Source: Paenibacillus sp. UNC451MF (lineage in GTDB: Bacteria > Bacillota > Bacilli > Paenibacillales > NBRC-103111). Taken from it: a DNA stretch of 64,000 nucleotides. The position numbers and the translations under genes are program-made. Location of the stretch: NCBI RefSeq assembly GCF_000686845.1, contig NZ_JMLS01000008.1:124001-188000 (forward strand), given 5' to 3'. The notes beneath the pieces were generated by a model. The model made no database searches. It was given only the letters and a program-made list of their open reading frames with translations, and was not told where the DNA came from. Below are positions 24,897-32,286 of the stretch, piece after piece (within the stretch, counting starts at the first letter, position 1; each line of letters starts with the position of its first letter).

Positions 24897-25849
24897 GCAA
24901 GGATACCATTCTGGAAGTACGCAATTTGCAGAAGCATTTTCAAGTAGCCAACGGTAAAACTCTGAAGGCTGTCGATAACTTGAACTTTTCGATTGAGCGT
25001 GGGGAGACCTTCGGCTTGGTAGGCGAATCCGGCTGCGGTAAATCAACCGCAGGACGTACGATCATTAATTTGTATGATGCTACTGGCGGAGAAGTTATTT
25101 TTAACGGGGAGAACGTTCATAAATTGCGCGGTCGCAAGCTGAGTGATTTTCGCCGTCAAATGCAAATGGTGTTCCAAGATCCTTACGCTTCATTGAACCC
25201 TCGTATGACGGTTGGGAACATTATTGCTGAAGGTGTAGATATTCACGGCTTGTATTCAGGTGCTAAACGGAAGGAACGGGTGTTCGAGCTATTGGATGCC
25301 GTTGGCTTGAATTCCGAGCATGCGAACCGTTTTCCGCACGAATTTTCGGGTGGTCAGCGTCAGCGTATCGGTATTGCACGAGCGTTGGCTATTGAGCCGC
25401 AGTTCATTATTGCGGATGAACCGATCTCTGCTTTGGACGTATCTGTGCAAGCACAGGTTGTTAACCTGTTTAAAAAGCTGCAAAAAGAGCATGGCCTTAC
25501 CTATTTATTTATTGCCCACGATTTGGCGATGGTGAAGCACATCTCGGATAGAATCGGTGTTATGTATTTGGGTAAGCTGGTCGAGGTTACGACATCCGAG
25601 GCGTTGTATGATAAGCCGCTTCATCCTTATACGCAGTCTTTGCTTTCGGCGATCCCGATACCGGATCCTGAGGTCGAGCGTACACGTGAGCGCATCATAT
25701 TGGAAGGTGAGATTCCTAGTCCTTTGAATCCGCCGAGCGGCTGTCCGTTCCGTACTCGCTGTCCTAATGCGATGCCAGAGTGTGCCGCTTCCATGCCAGA
25801 GTTCAAAGAAGTGGAGCCTAATCACTACGTAGCTTGCCATTTGTATTAA
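24893..25849 (+). CDS. oppF: Oligopeptide ABC transporter ATPase OppF
   Basis: The 318-residue partner ATPase of OppD has Walker A GESGCGKS near residue 44, signature FSGGQRQRIGIARALA and Walker B FIIADEPISALD. The C-terminal oligo_HPY region contains PPSGCPFRTRCPNAMPEC. ATG 24893 overlaps the oppD stop by four bases, and the frame upstream of it lies inside oppD. It completes the oppABCDF operon. Importers of this type also take up signalling peptides (Phr, PapR) in sporulating Bacilli, so a role in sporulation timing is possible but not shown. Confidence 0.92.
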   Translation: MSKDTILEVRNLQKHFQVANGKTLKAVDNLNFSIERGETFGLVGESGCGKSTAGRTIINLYDATGGEVIFNGENVHKLRGRKLSDFRRQMQMVFQDPYASLNPRMTVGNIIAEGVDIHGLYSGAKRKERVFELLDAVGLNSEHANRFPHEFSGGQRQRIGIARALAIEPQFIIADEPISALDVSVQAQVVNLFKKLQKEHGLTYLFIAHDLAMVKHISDRIGVMYLGKLVEVTTSEALYDKPLHPYTQSLLSAIPIPDPEVERTRERIILEGEIPSPLNPPSGCPFRTRCPNAMPECAASMPEFKEVEPNHYVACHLY

Positions 25850-25861
25850 TGGCCTATTCAT

Positions 25862-25908
25862 GAAAGCCGGGTTGTTCTGGACGATGTCCTGGAGCGGCTC
25901 GGCTTTCT
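25862..25908 (+). terminator. Probable terminator of the opp operon
   Basis: GAAAGCCG (25862-25869) pairs with CGGCTTTC (25900-25907) across a long loop. The following T run is poor. Confidence 0.5.
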
Positions 25909-25926
25909 ATATTGAGGTATTCTGTT

Positions 25927-25955
25927 TTGACGATTGTGCATTTCATGTGTACAAT
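25927..25955 (+). promoter_or_regulatory. Sigma-A promoter of bshC
   Basis: TTGACG (25927-25932), a 17-base spacer and TACAAT (25950-25955), about 45 bases upstream of the TTG start. Confidence 0.75.
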
Positions 25956-25997
25956 CAAAGAGGTACATATAAATCATTGTAAAGTGAGGCGGCTGCC

Positions 25998-27641
25998 TTG
26001 TTGAAAGTTGAATCAATTCATTGGAAATCCAGCCAGCCTATCACGGAGGATTATGTTCACCAGTATGACAAGGTTAGCTCCTTGTTCGATTATAATCCAT
26101 GGGATGGCTCATCATGGGCTGCGAGAGCGGAATGGCTCGATCACAGACGTCAATCTGCTGCTGATCGCGGACAGATTGCAGATGTGTTGTCCGTCTTTAA
26201 CTCTCGGCTTCAGAACGCACCGGAAGCGATGCAAGCGGTAGAGAAGCTTCGTGACGAGCGAACGCTCTGTATAGTTGGTGGCCAGCAGGCCGGATTGTTT
26301 ACAGGGCAAGCGTTAGTAATTTATAAGGCGATAACGTTAATTCGTTCCGCTCGTCTTGCCTCAGAGCAGCTGGGGCGACCTGTAGTGCCTATATTTTGGA
26401 TAGCAGGGGAAGACCATGATTTTGATGAGGTCAACCATATCTATTCATTGACGCAAGACATGCAGGTGAATAAAATCAAGGTAGGCCAAACGAGTGCTAA
26501 GCGCAGCTCGGTTAGTCGCTTGGAAATCTCCAAAGAGCAATGGGAGGAAGCGCTGCAGCAGCTTGACGCTTCACTTATCCCAACGGAATTCAAAGGGTCT
26601 TGGATGGACTGCTTGAACAATATAGCGGCTTCTTCCACGACTTTGGTTGAATTCTTTGGTCAGCTCCTCGCCAAGCTGTTCGGTTCTTATGGGCTCGTAC
26701 TGTTGGATTCGGATGATCCAGCACTGCGTAGAGTCGAGGCTCCGATGTTTCGTCGGTTGCTGGAGCACCGAGAGCAATTCCACAAGGCTTACCAGCAAGG
26801 TAAGCAAAAAGTGAATGAGCTTGGATATGCTTCTCAAGTGGAAATGCATGAACGTGGCGCGAATCTGTTTATTTTTGATGAGGATGAGCGCGTTCTTCTG
26901 CATGCTTCAGAGAATGACCCGAATTTGCTCACTGACCGAAAGCAGGAGAGACAATACACAGTAAGTCAACTGATCGACTGGACGGAGACCGCTCCAGAGA
27001 GGTTCAGTAACAATGTGCTGACGAGGCCTTTGATGCAGGACTATGTTCTGCCTGTGCTTGGAACGGTACTGGGACCGGGCGAGATTGCTTATTGGGGTCT
27101 TACTCGAGAAGCTTTTCATTACGCCGACATGCAAATGCCAATCATTATCCCTCGAATGGAAGTTACATTAATGGAGGGAATCGTCCAAAAAAACATGCAG
27201 AAATACGGCTTGTCGCTGGACGATGTGCTCTATAGGCTCGATGAGAAGCAGCAGCAATGGCTGAAAGAGCAAGACAGCTTAAAGCTTGATGAACGATTTG
27301 AACAGGTAAGAGTCCAGTTCAAGGATGGTTATCAGCCTCTGGTTGAATTGATAGCTGGAGTTAATCCGGGTCTTGGGAAGCTTGGGGAAACGAATTTGGC
27401 TAAAATATTGGAGCAGATTGCATTTTTGGAGCATAAAGCTGCAGATGCGGTTCGCTCTCAGTTTGATGCTTCGTTAAGACAGTTCCAAAGGATCGGCCTG
27501 TCTGTGCTTCCCCTTGGGAAACCTCAGGAAAGGGTTTATAACATGATTTCGTACTTGAATAAGTACGGAACCGATTGGCTCTATGAGCTTGTGGACGGTG
27601 AGCTTGAGCTCGACGGTCTGCATAAAGTAATCTATCTATAA
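25998..27641 (+). CDS. bshC: Bacillithiol biosynthesis cysteine-adding enzyme BshC
   Basis: This 547-residue protein catalyses the last step of bacillithiol synthesis, joining cysteine to GlcN-malate. Family motifs are GGQQAGLFTGQALVIYKAIT near residue 94, PIFWIAGEDHDFDEVNH near residue 130 and a C-terminal coiled-coil-containing domain with a QERVYNMISYLNKYG end. It starts at TTG 25998 (a second TTG follows directly), with GAGGCGG upstream. The B. subtilis homologue (yllA) lies just upstream of mraZ; here ahcY and a DUF4349 gene intervene. It implies that this organism uses bacillithiol as its low-molecular-weight thiol. Confidence 0.93.
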   Translation: MLKVESIHWKSSQPITEDYVHQYDKVSSLFDYNPWDGSSWAARAEWLDHRRQSAADRGQIADVLSVFNSRLQNAPEAMQAVEKLRDERTLCIVGGQQAGLFTGQALVIYKAITLIRSARLASEQLGRPVVPIFWIAGEDHDFDEVNHIYSLTQDMQVNKIKVGQTSAKRSSVSRLEISKEQWEEALQQLDASLIPTEFKGSWMDCLNNIAASSTTLVEFFGQLLAKLFGSYGLVLLDSDDPALRRVEAPMFRRLLEHREQFHKAYQQGKQKVNELGYASQVEMHERGANLFIFDEDERVLLHASENDPNLLTDRKQERQYTVSQLIDWTETAPERFSNNVLTRPLMQDYVLPVLGTVLGPGEIAYWGLTREAFHYADMQMPIIIPRMEVTLMEGIVQKNMQKYGLSLDDVLYRLDEKQQQWLKEQDSLKLDERFEQVRVQFKDGYQPLVELIAGVNPGLGKLGETNLAKILEQIAFLEHKAADAVRSQFDASLRQFQRIGLSVLPLGKPQERVYNMISYLNKYGTDWLYELVDGELELDGLHKVIYL

Positions 27642-27643
27642 AG

Positions 27644-27679
27644 CAAAGCGGGTAAACCTATGCCAATGCTTTGATTTTA
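27644..27679 (+). terminator. Weak terminator after bshC
   Basis: CAAAGC (27644-27649) pairs with GCTTTG (27668-27673), followed by ATTTTAT. Confidence 0.4.
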
Positions 27680-27756
27680 TAAAGGACAACAAGACAAATA
27701 CTTGCCATTCGATTCTATATTGGCTGAAGCCTAAAACAAGACTTGGAGGATGATAT

Positions 27757-29019
27757 ATGAATACGAAAGAACGCAGCATTATTAAGGACTTATCCTTGGC
27801 CCCTGAGGGTCACTTGAAAATTGATTGGGTTAATGCGCATATGCCGGTATTGAACCGCATTCGTGAGCAATTTGAGAAAGAGCAGCCGTTCAAAGGCTTG
27901 AAGGTTGCCATTTCACTGCATCTGGAAGCAAAGACTGCCTATTTGGCTAAAGTAGTTCAAGCTGGTGGAGCAGATGTAACGATCTGCGGCAGCAATCCGT
28001 TATCTACACAAGATGATGTGTGTGCAGCGCTTGTAGAAGACGGCATTACCGTATTTGCCAAATACAATCCGGAACCGAAGGAATACAAAGAACTGCTGAT
28101 CAAAACATTGGAAACCGAACCAGACCTTATCATCGACGACGGCGGTGACCTTGTATCCATTCTGCATTCCGAACGCAAAGATTTGTTGAAGAACGTTCGC
28201 GGCGGTGCGGAGGAAACAACTACAGGTATTTTGCGTCTGAAAGCAATGGAAAAAGACGGTCAACTGCAGTTCCCGATGGTAGCTGTTAATGATGCGTACT
28301 GCAAATACTTGTTCGACAACCGCTACGGTACAGGTCAATCCGTATGGGATGGAATTAACCGTACGACTAACCTGGTCGTTGCAGGTAAAACAGTTGTCGT
28401 TGTCGGCTACGGCTGGTGCGGTAAAGGTGTTGCGATGCGTGCAAAAGGTCTTGGCGCCAATGTAGTTGTTACTGAGATCGATGCGATTAAAGCAGTTGAA
28501 GCCTATATGGACGGCTTTGCTGTTATGTCCATGACCGAAGCGGCTAAGATCGGAGATTTCTTCGTAACGGTAACGGGTAATCGCGATGTAATTCGTGGAG
28601 AGCATTACAAAGTAATGAAAGATGGAGCTATCTTGTCTAACGCAGGCCACTTTGATGTGGAAGTGAATAAGCCTGAGCTTGATGAGCTGTCTGTATCCAA
28701 GCGTACGGTTCGCCGCAATATCGAAGAGTACACTCTTAAGGATGGACGTAAGTTCTACCTGATCGCTGAAGGACGTTTGGTTAACTTGGCTGCGGGTGAC
28801 GGACATCCGGCCGAAATTATGGATATGACCTTTGCTTTGCAAGCCATGTCTTTGAAGTATGTAAACGACAATTACAAGCAAATCGGTCAAAAGGTTGTTA
28901 ATGTACCTTATGAGCTTGATGAGCAAGTAGCTCGGTTCAAATTAGAGTCCATGGGCGTTTCCATTGATGCATTGTCTGAAGAGCAAAAGTCTTATTTAGA
29001 CAGCTGGACTGAGCATTAA
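27757..29019 (+). CDS. ahcY: Adenosylhomocysteinase (SAH hydrolase)
   Basis: The 420-residue enzyme reversibly splits S-adenosylhomocysteine into adenosine and homocysteine, removing the product inhibitor of methyltransferases. It contains [18 protein letters not shown], the [10 protein letters not shown] motif, [18 protein letters not shown] and the NAD-binding loop [13 protein letters not shown] near residues 214-226. The length and lack of the 40-residue insert of longer bacterial forms place it with the short, archaeal/Thermotoga-like group. B. subtilis uses the MtnN/LuxS route instead, so this is a notable difference. It has a GGAGG site and a strong terminator. Confidence 0.94.
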   Translation: MNTKERSIIKDLSLAPEGHLKIDWVNAHMPVLNRIREQFEKEQPFKGLKVAISLHLEAKTAYLAKVVQAGGADVTICGSNPLSTQDDVCAALVEDGITVFAKYNPEPKEYKELLIKTLETEPDLIIDDGGDLVSILHSERKDLLKNVRGGAEETTTGILRLKAMEKDGQLQFPMVAVNDAYCKYLFDNRYGTGQSVWDGINRTTNLVVAGKTVVVVGYGWCGKGVAMRAKGLGANVVVTEIDAIKAVEAYMDGFAVMSMTEAAKIGDFFVTVTGNRDVIRGEHYKVMKDGAILSNAGHFDVEVNKPELDELSVSKRTVRRNIEEYTLKDGRKFYLIAEGRLVNLAAGDGHPAEIMDMTFALQAMSLKYVNDNYKQIGQKVVNVPYELDEQVARFKLESMGVSIDALSEEQKSYLDSWTEH

Positions 29020-29036
29020 CCCGCATGTAGCACAAG

Positions 29037-29068
29037 ACAGCCTTCCCATTCGGGAGGGCTGTTTTTTT
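29037..29068 (+). terminator. Terminator of ahcY
   Basis: ACAGCCTTCCC pairs with GGGAGGGCTGT around a four-base loop with one G-U pair, followed by seven T residues. Confidence 0.9.
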
Positions 29069-29235
29069 GTGTTTGAAGCTATTTTTGTTAATATCATGCA
29101 ACAATTCCATTTTCGTCCTCGTTAATAAAGTATCGCTGTTAACGGCGATATAGGAAGATTCCATAGGGGGGGATCGCAGTGAGGGTCGAAGGATGCGGTA
29201 TAAAAAGAAAAGGCAATCAGAATCAAAGGAACTGG

Positions 29236-30237
29236 ATGAAAAAATGGGCGGTCGTTGCTTTGTTGGCAGTAATCTTAACCGGTTGCGGAGCGGCAGACCG
29301 AAGCAAAAGTTCGGCGGATTCTGCGGCTTCTAGTGAGAGCTCTAAAATGGTAAAAGGAGATTCCAATCAAAGCTCGGCGTTAGCTTTGCAGAATACGTCA
29401 GCAAAAACAGAAGCACAACCTGCTGCGCCTGCACAGGCAGATAGCTATAATGGCACTGGCGGCGAATTAGTTGACGCGATGGATCGTAAAATTATTTATC
29501 GGGCAAACCTCACGATGCAGGTGGATAAGTATGAAGAGGCTCAGCAGCAGATTGAAGATGCAGTTAAGAAGACAGGCGGGTACGTCTTGCAGTTCAGTCA
29601 AAATGAAACCACATATGAGAAGAGCGGCAGTTTTGTCATCAAAGTTCCTGCAATCGGCTTCAGCTCCTTGCTAAGTCAATTGGAGAAGATTCACCCCACT
29701 ACGCAGAAAAATATGCAGGGCCAGGATGTCTCAGAGGAGTATGTGGATCTAACGGCGAGATTAAAGGCGAAGCAAGTGGTTGAGAGCAGGCTCATTGCCT
29801 TTATGGAAAAAGCATCGAAAACTGATGAACTGCTGGCGTTTTCCAATGAGCTTGGAAAGGTGCAAGAGGAGATCGAGCGAATAAAGGGCAGAATGAGATA
29901 TTTGGAGCAGAATGTTTCTTATTCTACCATAGAGCTCAGACTGGTTCAGAAAGTGGGCTCGGCTGCGGTGATTAAGGGCCAAGAAGGAGGCCCGCTATAT
30001 CAACGGGCTGTTTCGGCTCTAAATGGCAGTGCTGCGGTATTATCCCTTATTTTTCAATGGATTGTTATTGTCGCCGCCGCGGTTCTACCGGTAGCAATCG
30101 TGCTGGCTGTCATCATCATTCCAATTCTGCTTGTAAGGCGTTCAAGAAGGAAGAAACAGGTCGAATTAAGAAAGAAGCTGGCCGAAGAAAACAGAGAATC
30201 TATTCAAAATCCGTCGAATAATGAAGATTCTCAATAA
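29236..30237 (+). CDS. DUF4349 lipoprotein
   Basis: The 333-residue protein starts at ATG 29236, after AAAGGAAC, giving the signal peptide MKKWAVVALLAVILTGC with lipidated Cys17. A GTG at 29179 after GGGGGG is an alternative that would add 19 residues. A Ser/Ala-rich linker is followed by the DUF4349 domain (residues 85-270): IIYRANLTMQVDKYEEAQQQIED, GGYVLQFSQNE and a coiled-coil segment KVQEEIERIKGRMRYLEQNVS. A C-terminal membrane segment near 275-305 ends in a basic tail. The domain is a surface-exposed beta/coiled-coil unit of unknown role. Confidence 0.8.
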   Translation: MKKWAVVALLAVILTGCGAADRSKSSADSAASSESSKMVKGDSNQSSALALQNTSAKTEAQPAAPAQADSYNGTGGELVDAMDRKIIYRANLTMQVDKYEEAQQQIEDAVKKTGGYVLQFSQNETTYEKSGSFVIKVPAIGFSSLLSQLEKIHPTTQKNMQGQDVSEEYVDLTARLKAKQVVESRLIAFMEKASKTDELLAFSNELGKVQEEIERIKGRMRYLEQNVSYSTIELRLVQKVGSAAVIKGQEGGPLYQRAVSALNGSAAVLSLIFQWIVIVAAAVLPVAIVLAVIIIPILLVRRSRRKKQVELRKKLAEENRESIQNPSNNEDSQ

Positions 30238-30261
30238 ATCTAAAATGAAAAACTTTTTGTG

Positions 30262-30290
30262 AAATCCTGCGCTAAAGCAGGATTTTTTGT
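30262..30290 (+). terminator. Terminator upstream of mraZ
   Basis: AAATCCTGC pairs with GCAGGATTT around a six-base loop, with a T run. It isolates the division cluster from the DUF4349 gene. Confidence 0.88.
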
Positions 30291-30315
30291 TTTAGTGGAG
30301 AAATGTAAGTGTACA

Positions 30316-30350
30316 AGTGGTAGAAAGTGGGGTAAAGTGGTAGAAAGGGG
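30316..30350 (+). promoter_or_regulatory. MraZ operator: four direct repeats at 10-bp spacing
   Basis: AGTGG begins at 30316, 30326 and 30336, with AGGGG at 30346, each separated by exactly five bases (TAGAA, GGTAA, TAGAA). MraZ in other bacteria binds short G-rich direct repeats with this helical-turn spacing just before its own gene. The last repeat overlaps the mraZ ribosome binding region. Confidence 0.8.
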
Positions 30351-30361
30351 TGAGGGTTTGT

Positions 30362-30799
30362 ATGTTCATGGGAGAATACCAGCACAGCATCGATGATAAA
30401 GGTCGCATGATTGTGCCGGCTAAATTTCGTGAATCCCTTGGACCATCCTTCATCGTAACCCGCGGCCTGGACCAATGCTTGTTCGTTTACCCCAGGGAAG
30501 AGTGGAGTATCCTTGAGCAGAAGCTCAAGGCATTATCTTTAATGAAATCGGACGCACGCGCATTTACGCGTTTTTTCTTCTCCGGAGCTACGGAGTGTGA
30601 ACTGGATAAGCAGGGCAGAATGAACTTGCCCAACAATCTGATTGAGCACGCCAAACTGGAAAAGGACTGCGTCGTCATCGGTGTTTCTAATCGGGTTGAG
30701 ATTTGGAGCAAGCAAATGTGGGAATCCTATTCCCAACAATCGGAAGAGTCGTTCAACGAAATCGCCGAGAAGCTTGTGGATTTTAACTTTGATTTATAA
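30362..30799 (+). CDS. mraZ: Division/cell-wall cluster regulator MraZ
   Basis: This 145-residue protein has two SpoVT/AbrB-like half-domains, each with the DxxxR motif: DDKGR at residues 11-15 and DKQGR near 82-86. MraZ forms a ring and binds repeats in its own promoter. The start at ATG 30362 gives [15 protein letters not shown]; a GTG at 30350 overlaps the last operator repeat. It heads the mur-fts cluster, and its repressor action would apply to rsmH and probably ftsL-pbpB. Confidence 0.94.
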   Translation: MFMGEYQHSIDDKGRMIVPAKFRESLGPSFIVTRGLDQCLFVYPREEWSILEQKLKALSLMKSDARAFTRFFFSGATECELDKQGRMNLPNNLIEHAKLEKDCVVIGVSNRVEIWSKQMWESYSQQSEESFNEIAEKLVDFNFDL

Positions 30800-30834
30800 T
30801 AACCGAATGACTTACACAGGAGGAATTAAGCAGC

Positions 30835-31785
30835 ATGTTTCATCACATCACCGTTTTGAAGGAAGAAGCCGTTGACGGTTTGGAAATAAAACCGGATGGC
30901 GTCTATGTTGACTGTACATTGGGAGGAGCGGGGCATAGCTCTGCTATTGCGGCTCAGTTAAGTGACGGAGGCTTATTGATAGCATTCGATCAGGATGATG
31001 CGGCGCTTGCTAATGCGGAGACCAAGCTAGCTCCTTATAAGGATAGAGTAGAGCTTATAAGAAGCAATTTTCGTGAAATAGAGAACCAACTACGTTTAAT
31101 TCCTAGAGCGGTAAAAGACGGGTTGCCTCAAGTAGATGGAATTTTATTCGATTTGGGTGTGTCGTCGCCACAGCTGGATGAAGCGGAGAGAGGCTTCAGC
31201 TATAATCACGATGCTGAACTGGACATGAGAATGGATCAGACGGCGGATTTAACGGCTAAAGAAATTGTAAATGAATGGCCAGAGCAGGAAATTGCACGGA
31301 TATTATTCGAGTACGGCGAAGAGAAGTTTGCGCGGCGGATTGCAGCTAGTATCGCAGCAGCTAGAAGCAAAGGAACTATCGAGACAACAGGACAATTGGT
31401 TGAGCTTATCAAGGAAGGCATTCCTGCCGCGGCGCGACGCAGCGGACCGCACCCAGCCAAACGAAGCTTCCAAGCTTTAAGAATAGCGGTTAATGATGAG
31501 CTGGGAGCATTCGAGGAAGCATTAGAGCAATCTATCCGCTGCTTAGCGCCGGGAGGACGGGTTGCTGTCATTACGTTCCACTCATTGGAGGACCGGATCT
31601 GTAAACAAACGTTTGCCAAGTATGTCGAGCGCTGCACGTGCCCACCGGACTTTCCGTTATGTGTTTGCGGAAGCAAAGGAATCGTAAAGCTAATTAATCG
31701 TAAGCCCATTGAGGCTGGAACGGGCGAGCTGGAAGCTAACCCAAGAGCACGATCTGCCAAACTGCGGATTGCTGAAAAACTATAA
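30835..31785 (+). CDS. rsmH: 16S rRNA (cytosine1402-N4)-methyltransferase RsmH
   Basis: The 316-residue class I SAM methyltransferase has motif [11 protein letters not shown] near residues 26-35, [19 protein letters not shown], and the family's MRMDQ and [14 protein letters not shown] motifs. It methylates C1402 of 16S rRNA at the P site, with RsmI doing the 2'-O position. CxC-type cysteines near the end ([14 protein letters not shown]) are common in the family. A GGAGGAA site precedes the ATG, and it lies 35 bases after mraZ. Confidence 0.95.
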   Translation: MFHHITVLKEEAVDGLEIKPDGVYVDCTLGGAGHSSAIAAQLSDGGLLIAFDQDDAALANAETKLAPYKDRVELIRSNFREIENQLRLIPRAVKDGLPQVDGILFDLGVSSPQLDEAERGFSYNHDAELDMRMDQTADLTAKEIVNEWPEQEIARILFEYGEEKFARRIAASIAAARSKGTIETTGQLVELIKEGIPAAARRSGPHPAKRSFQALRIAVNDELGAFEEALEQSIRCLAPGGRVAVITFHSLEDRICKQTFAKYVERCTCPPDFPLCVCGSKGIVKLINRKPIEAGTGELEANPRARSAKLRIAEKL

Positions 31786-31834
31786 TAGCTAAACATCATA
31801 AACTATTTACGGGTAGTGAAGGAGGAGAAACTAT

Positions 31835-32263
31835 ATGCCTGCATACATTCATGGGAACCTGGCTGTAGAGCAAAAATCGGGTCAAAAGGTGAGTATCAAA
31901 GAAACGAAAAAAATCGTTTATCGGAGTAAATCGCTTCCTGTCCAAGAGAAGCTATTGTATCTGTTTACCGTTCTTGTATGTGTGGCCGTAGCCAGCTTAA
32001 TTATTTGGCGCTACGCCCAAATTTACGAGATGAACACACGAATTATGAAGCTCGAAACCGATATTCAAATGCTGCAGGCTGAGAATAGTGTGCTCAAACG
32101 TTCAGTAGACAAGCTTTCCAGTCCGGATCGTTTAAGAGAAGAAGCGAAAAAATGGGGTATGGGGCCAACGGATGAAAAACAGATCAGTAAAGTAGCGCGC
32201 CAAAATACGGAAAGTCCACCCAATGCGACGGCTGCCAACCAGAAAAAACCGGATACCCCGTGA
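31835..32263 (+). CDS. ftsL: Cell division protein FtsL
   Basis: This 142-residue bitopic membrane protein has a basic cytoplasmic N-terminus of about 38 residues, one membrane segment at roughly 40-58, and an extracellular leucine-zipper-like coiled coil (LETDIQMLQAENSVLKRSVDKL). A Pro/Asn-rich tail follows. It forms a trimer with DivIB and DivIC and activates septal synthesis by the FtsW/PBP2B type enzymes. Identification rests on architecture and position between rsmH and pbpB because FtsL sequences diverge. AAGGAGGAG precedes the ATG. Confidence 0.85.
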   Translation: MPAYIHGNLAVEQKSGQKVSIKETKKIVYRSKSLPVQEKLLYLFTVLVCVAVASLIIWRYAQIYEMNTRIMKLETDIQMLQAENSVLKRSVDKLSSPDRLREEAKKWGMGPTDEKQISKVARQNTESPPNATAANQKKPDTP

Positions 32264-32286
32264 TCATCTGACTGGGAGAGATGAAT

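Noticed and set aside
27642-27756. A SAM or SAH riboswitch before ahcY
   Set aside because: The 115-base gap shows only a weak terminator-like hairpin and none of the conserved riboswitch cores.
28000-28926. A 308-codon open frame on the minus strand opposite ahcY
   Set aside because: It is an antisense shadow of a conserved enzyme, with no ribosome binding site and no recognisable protein motif.
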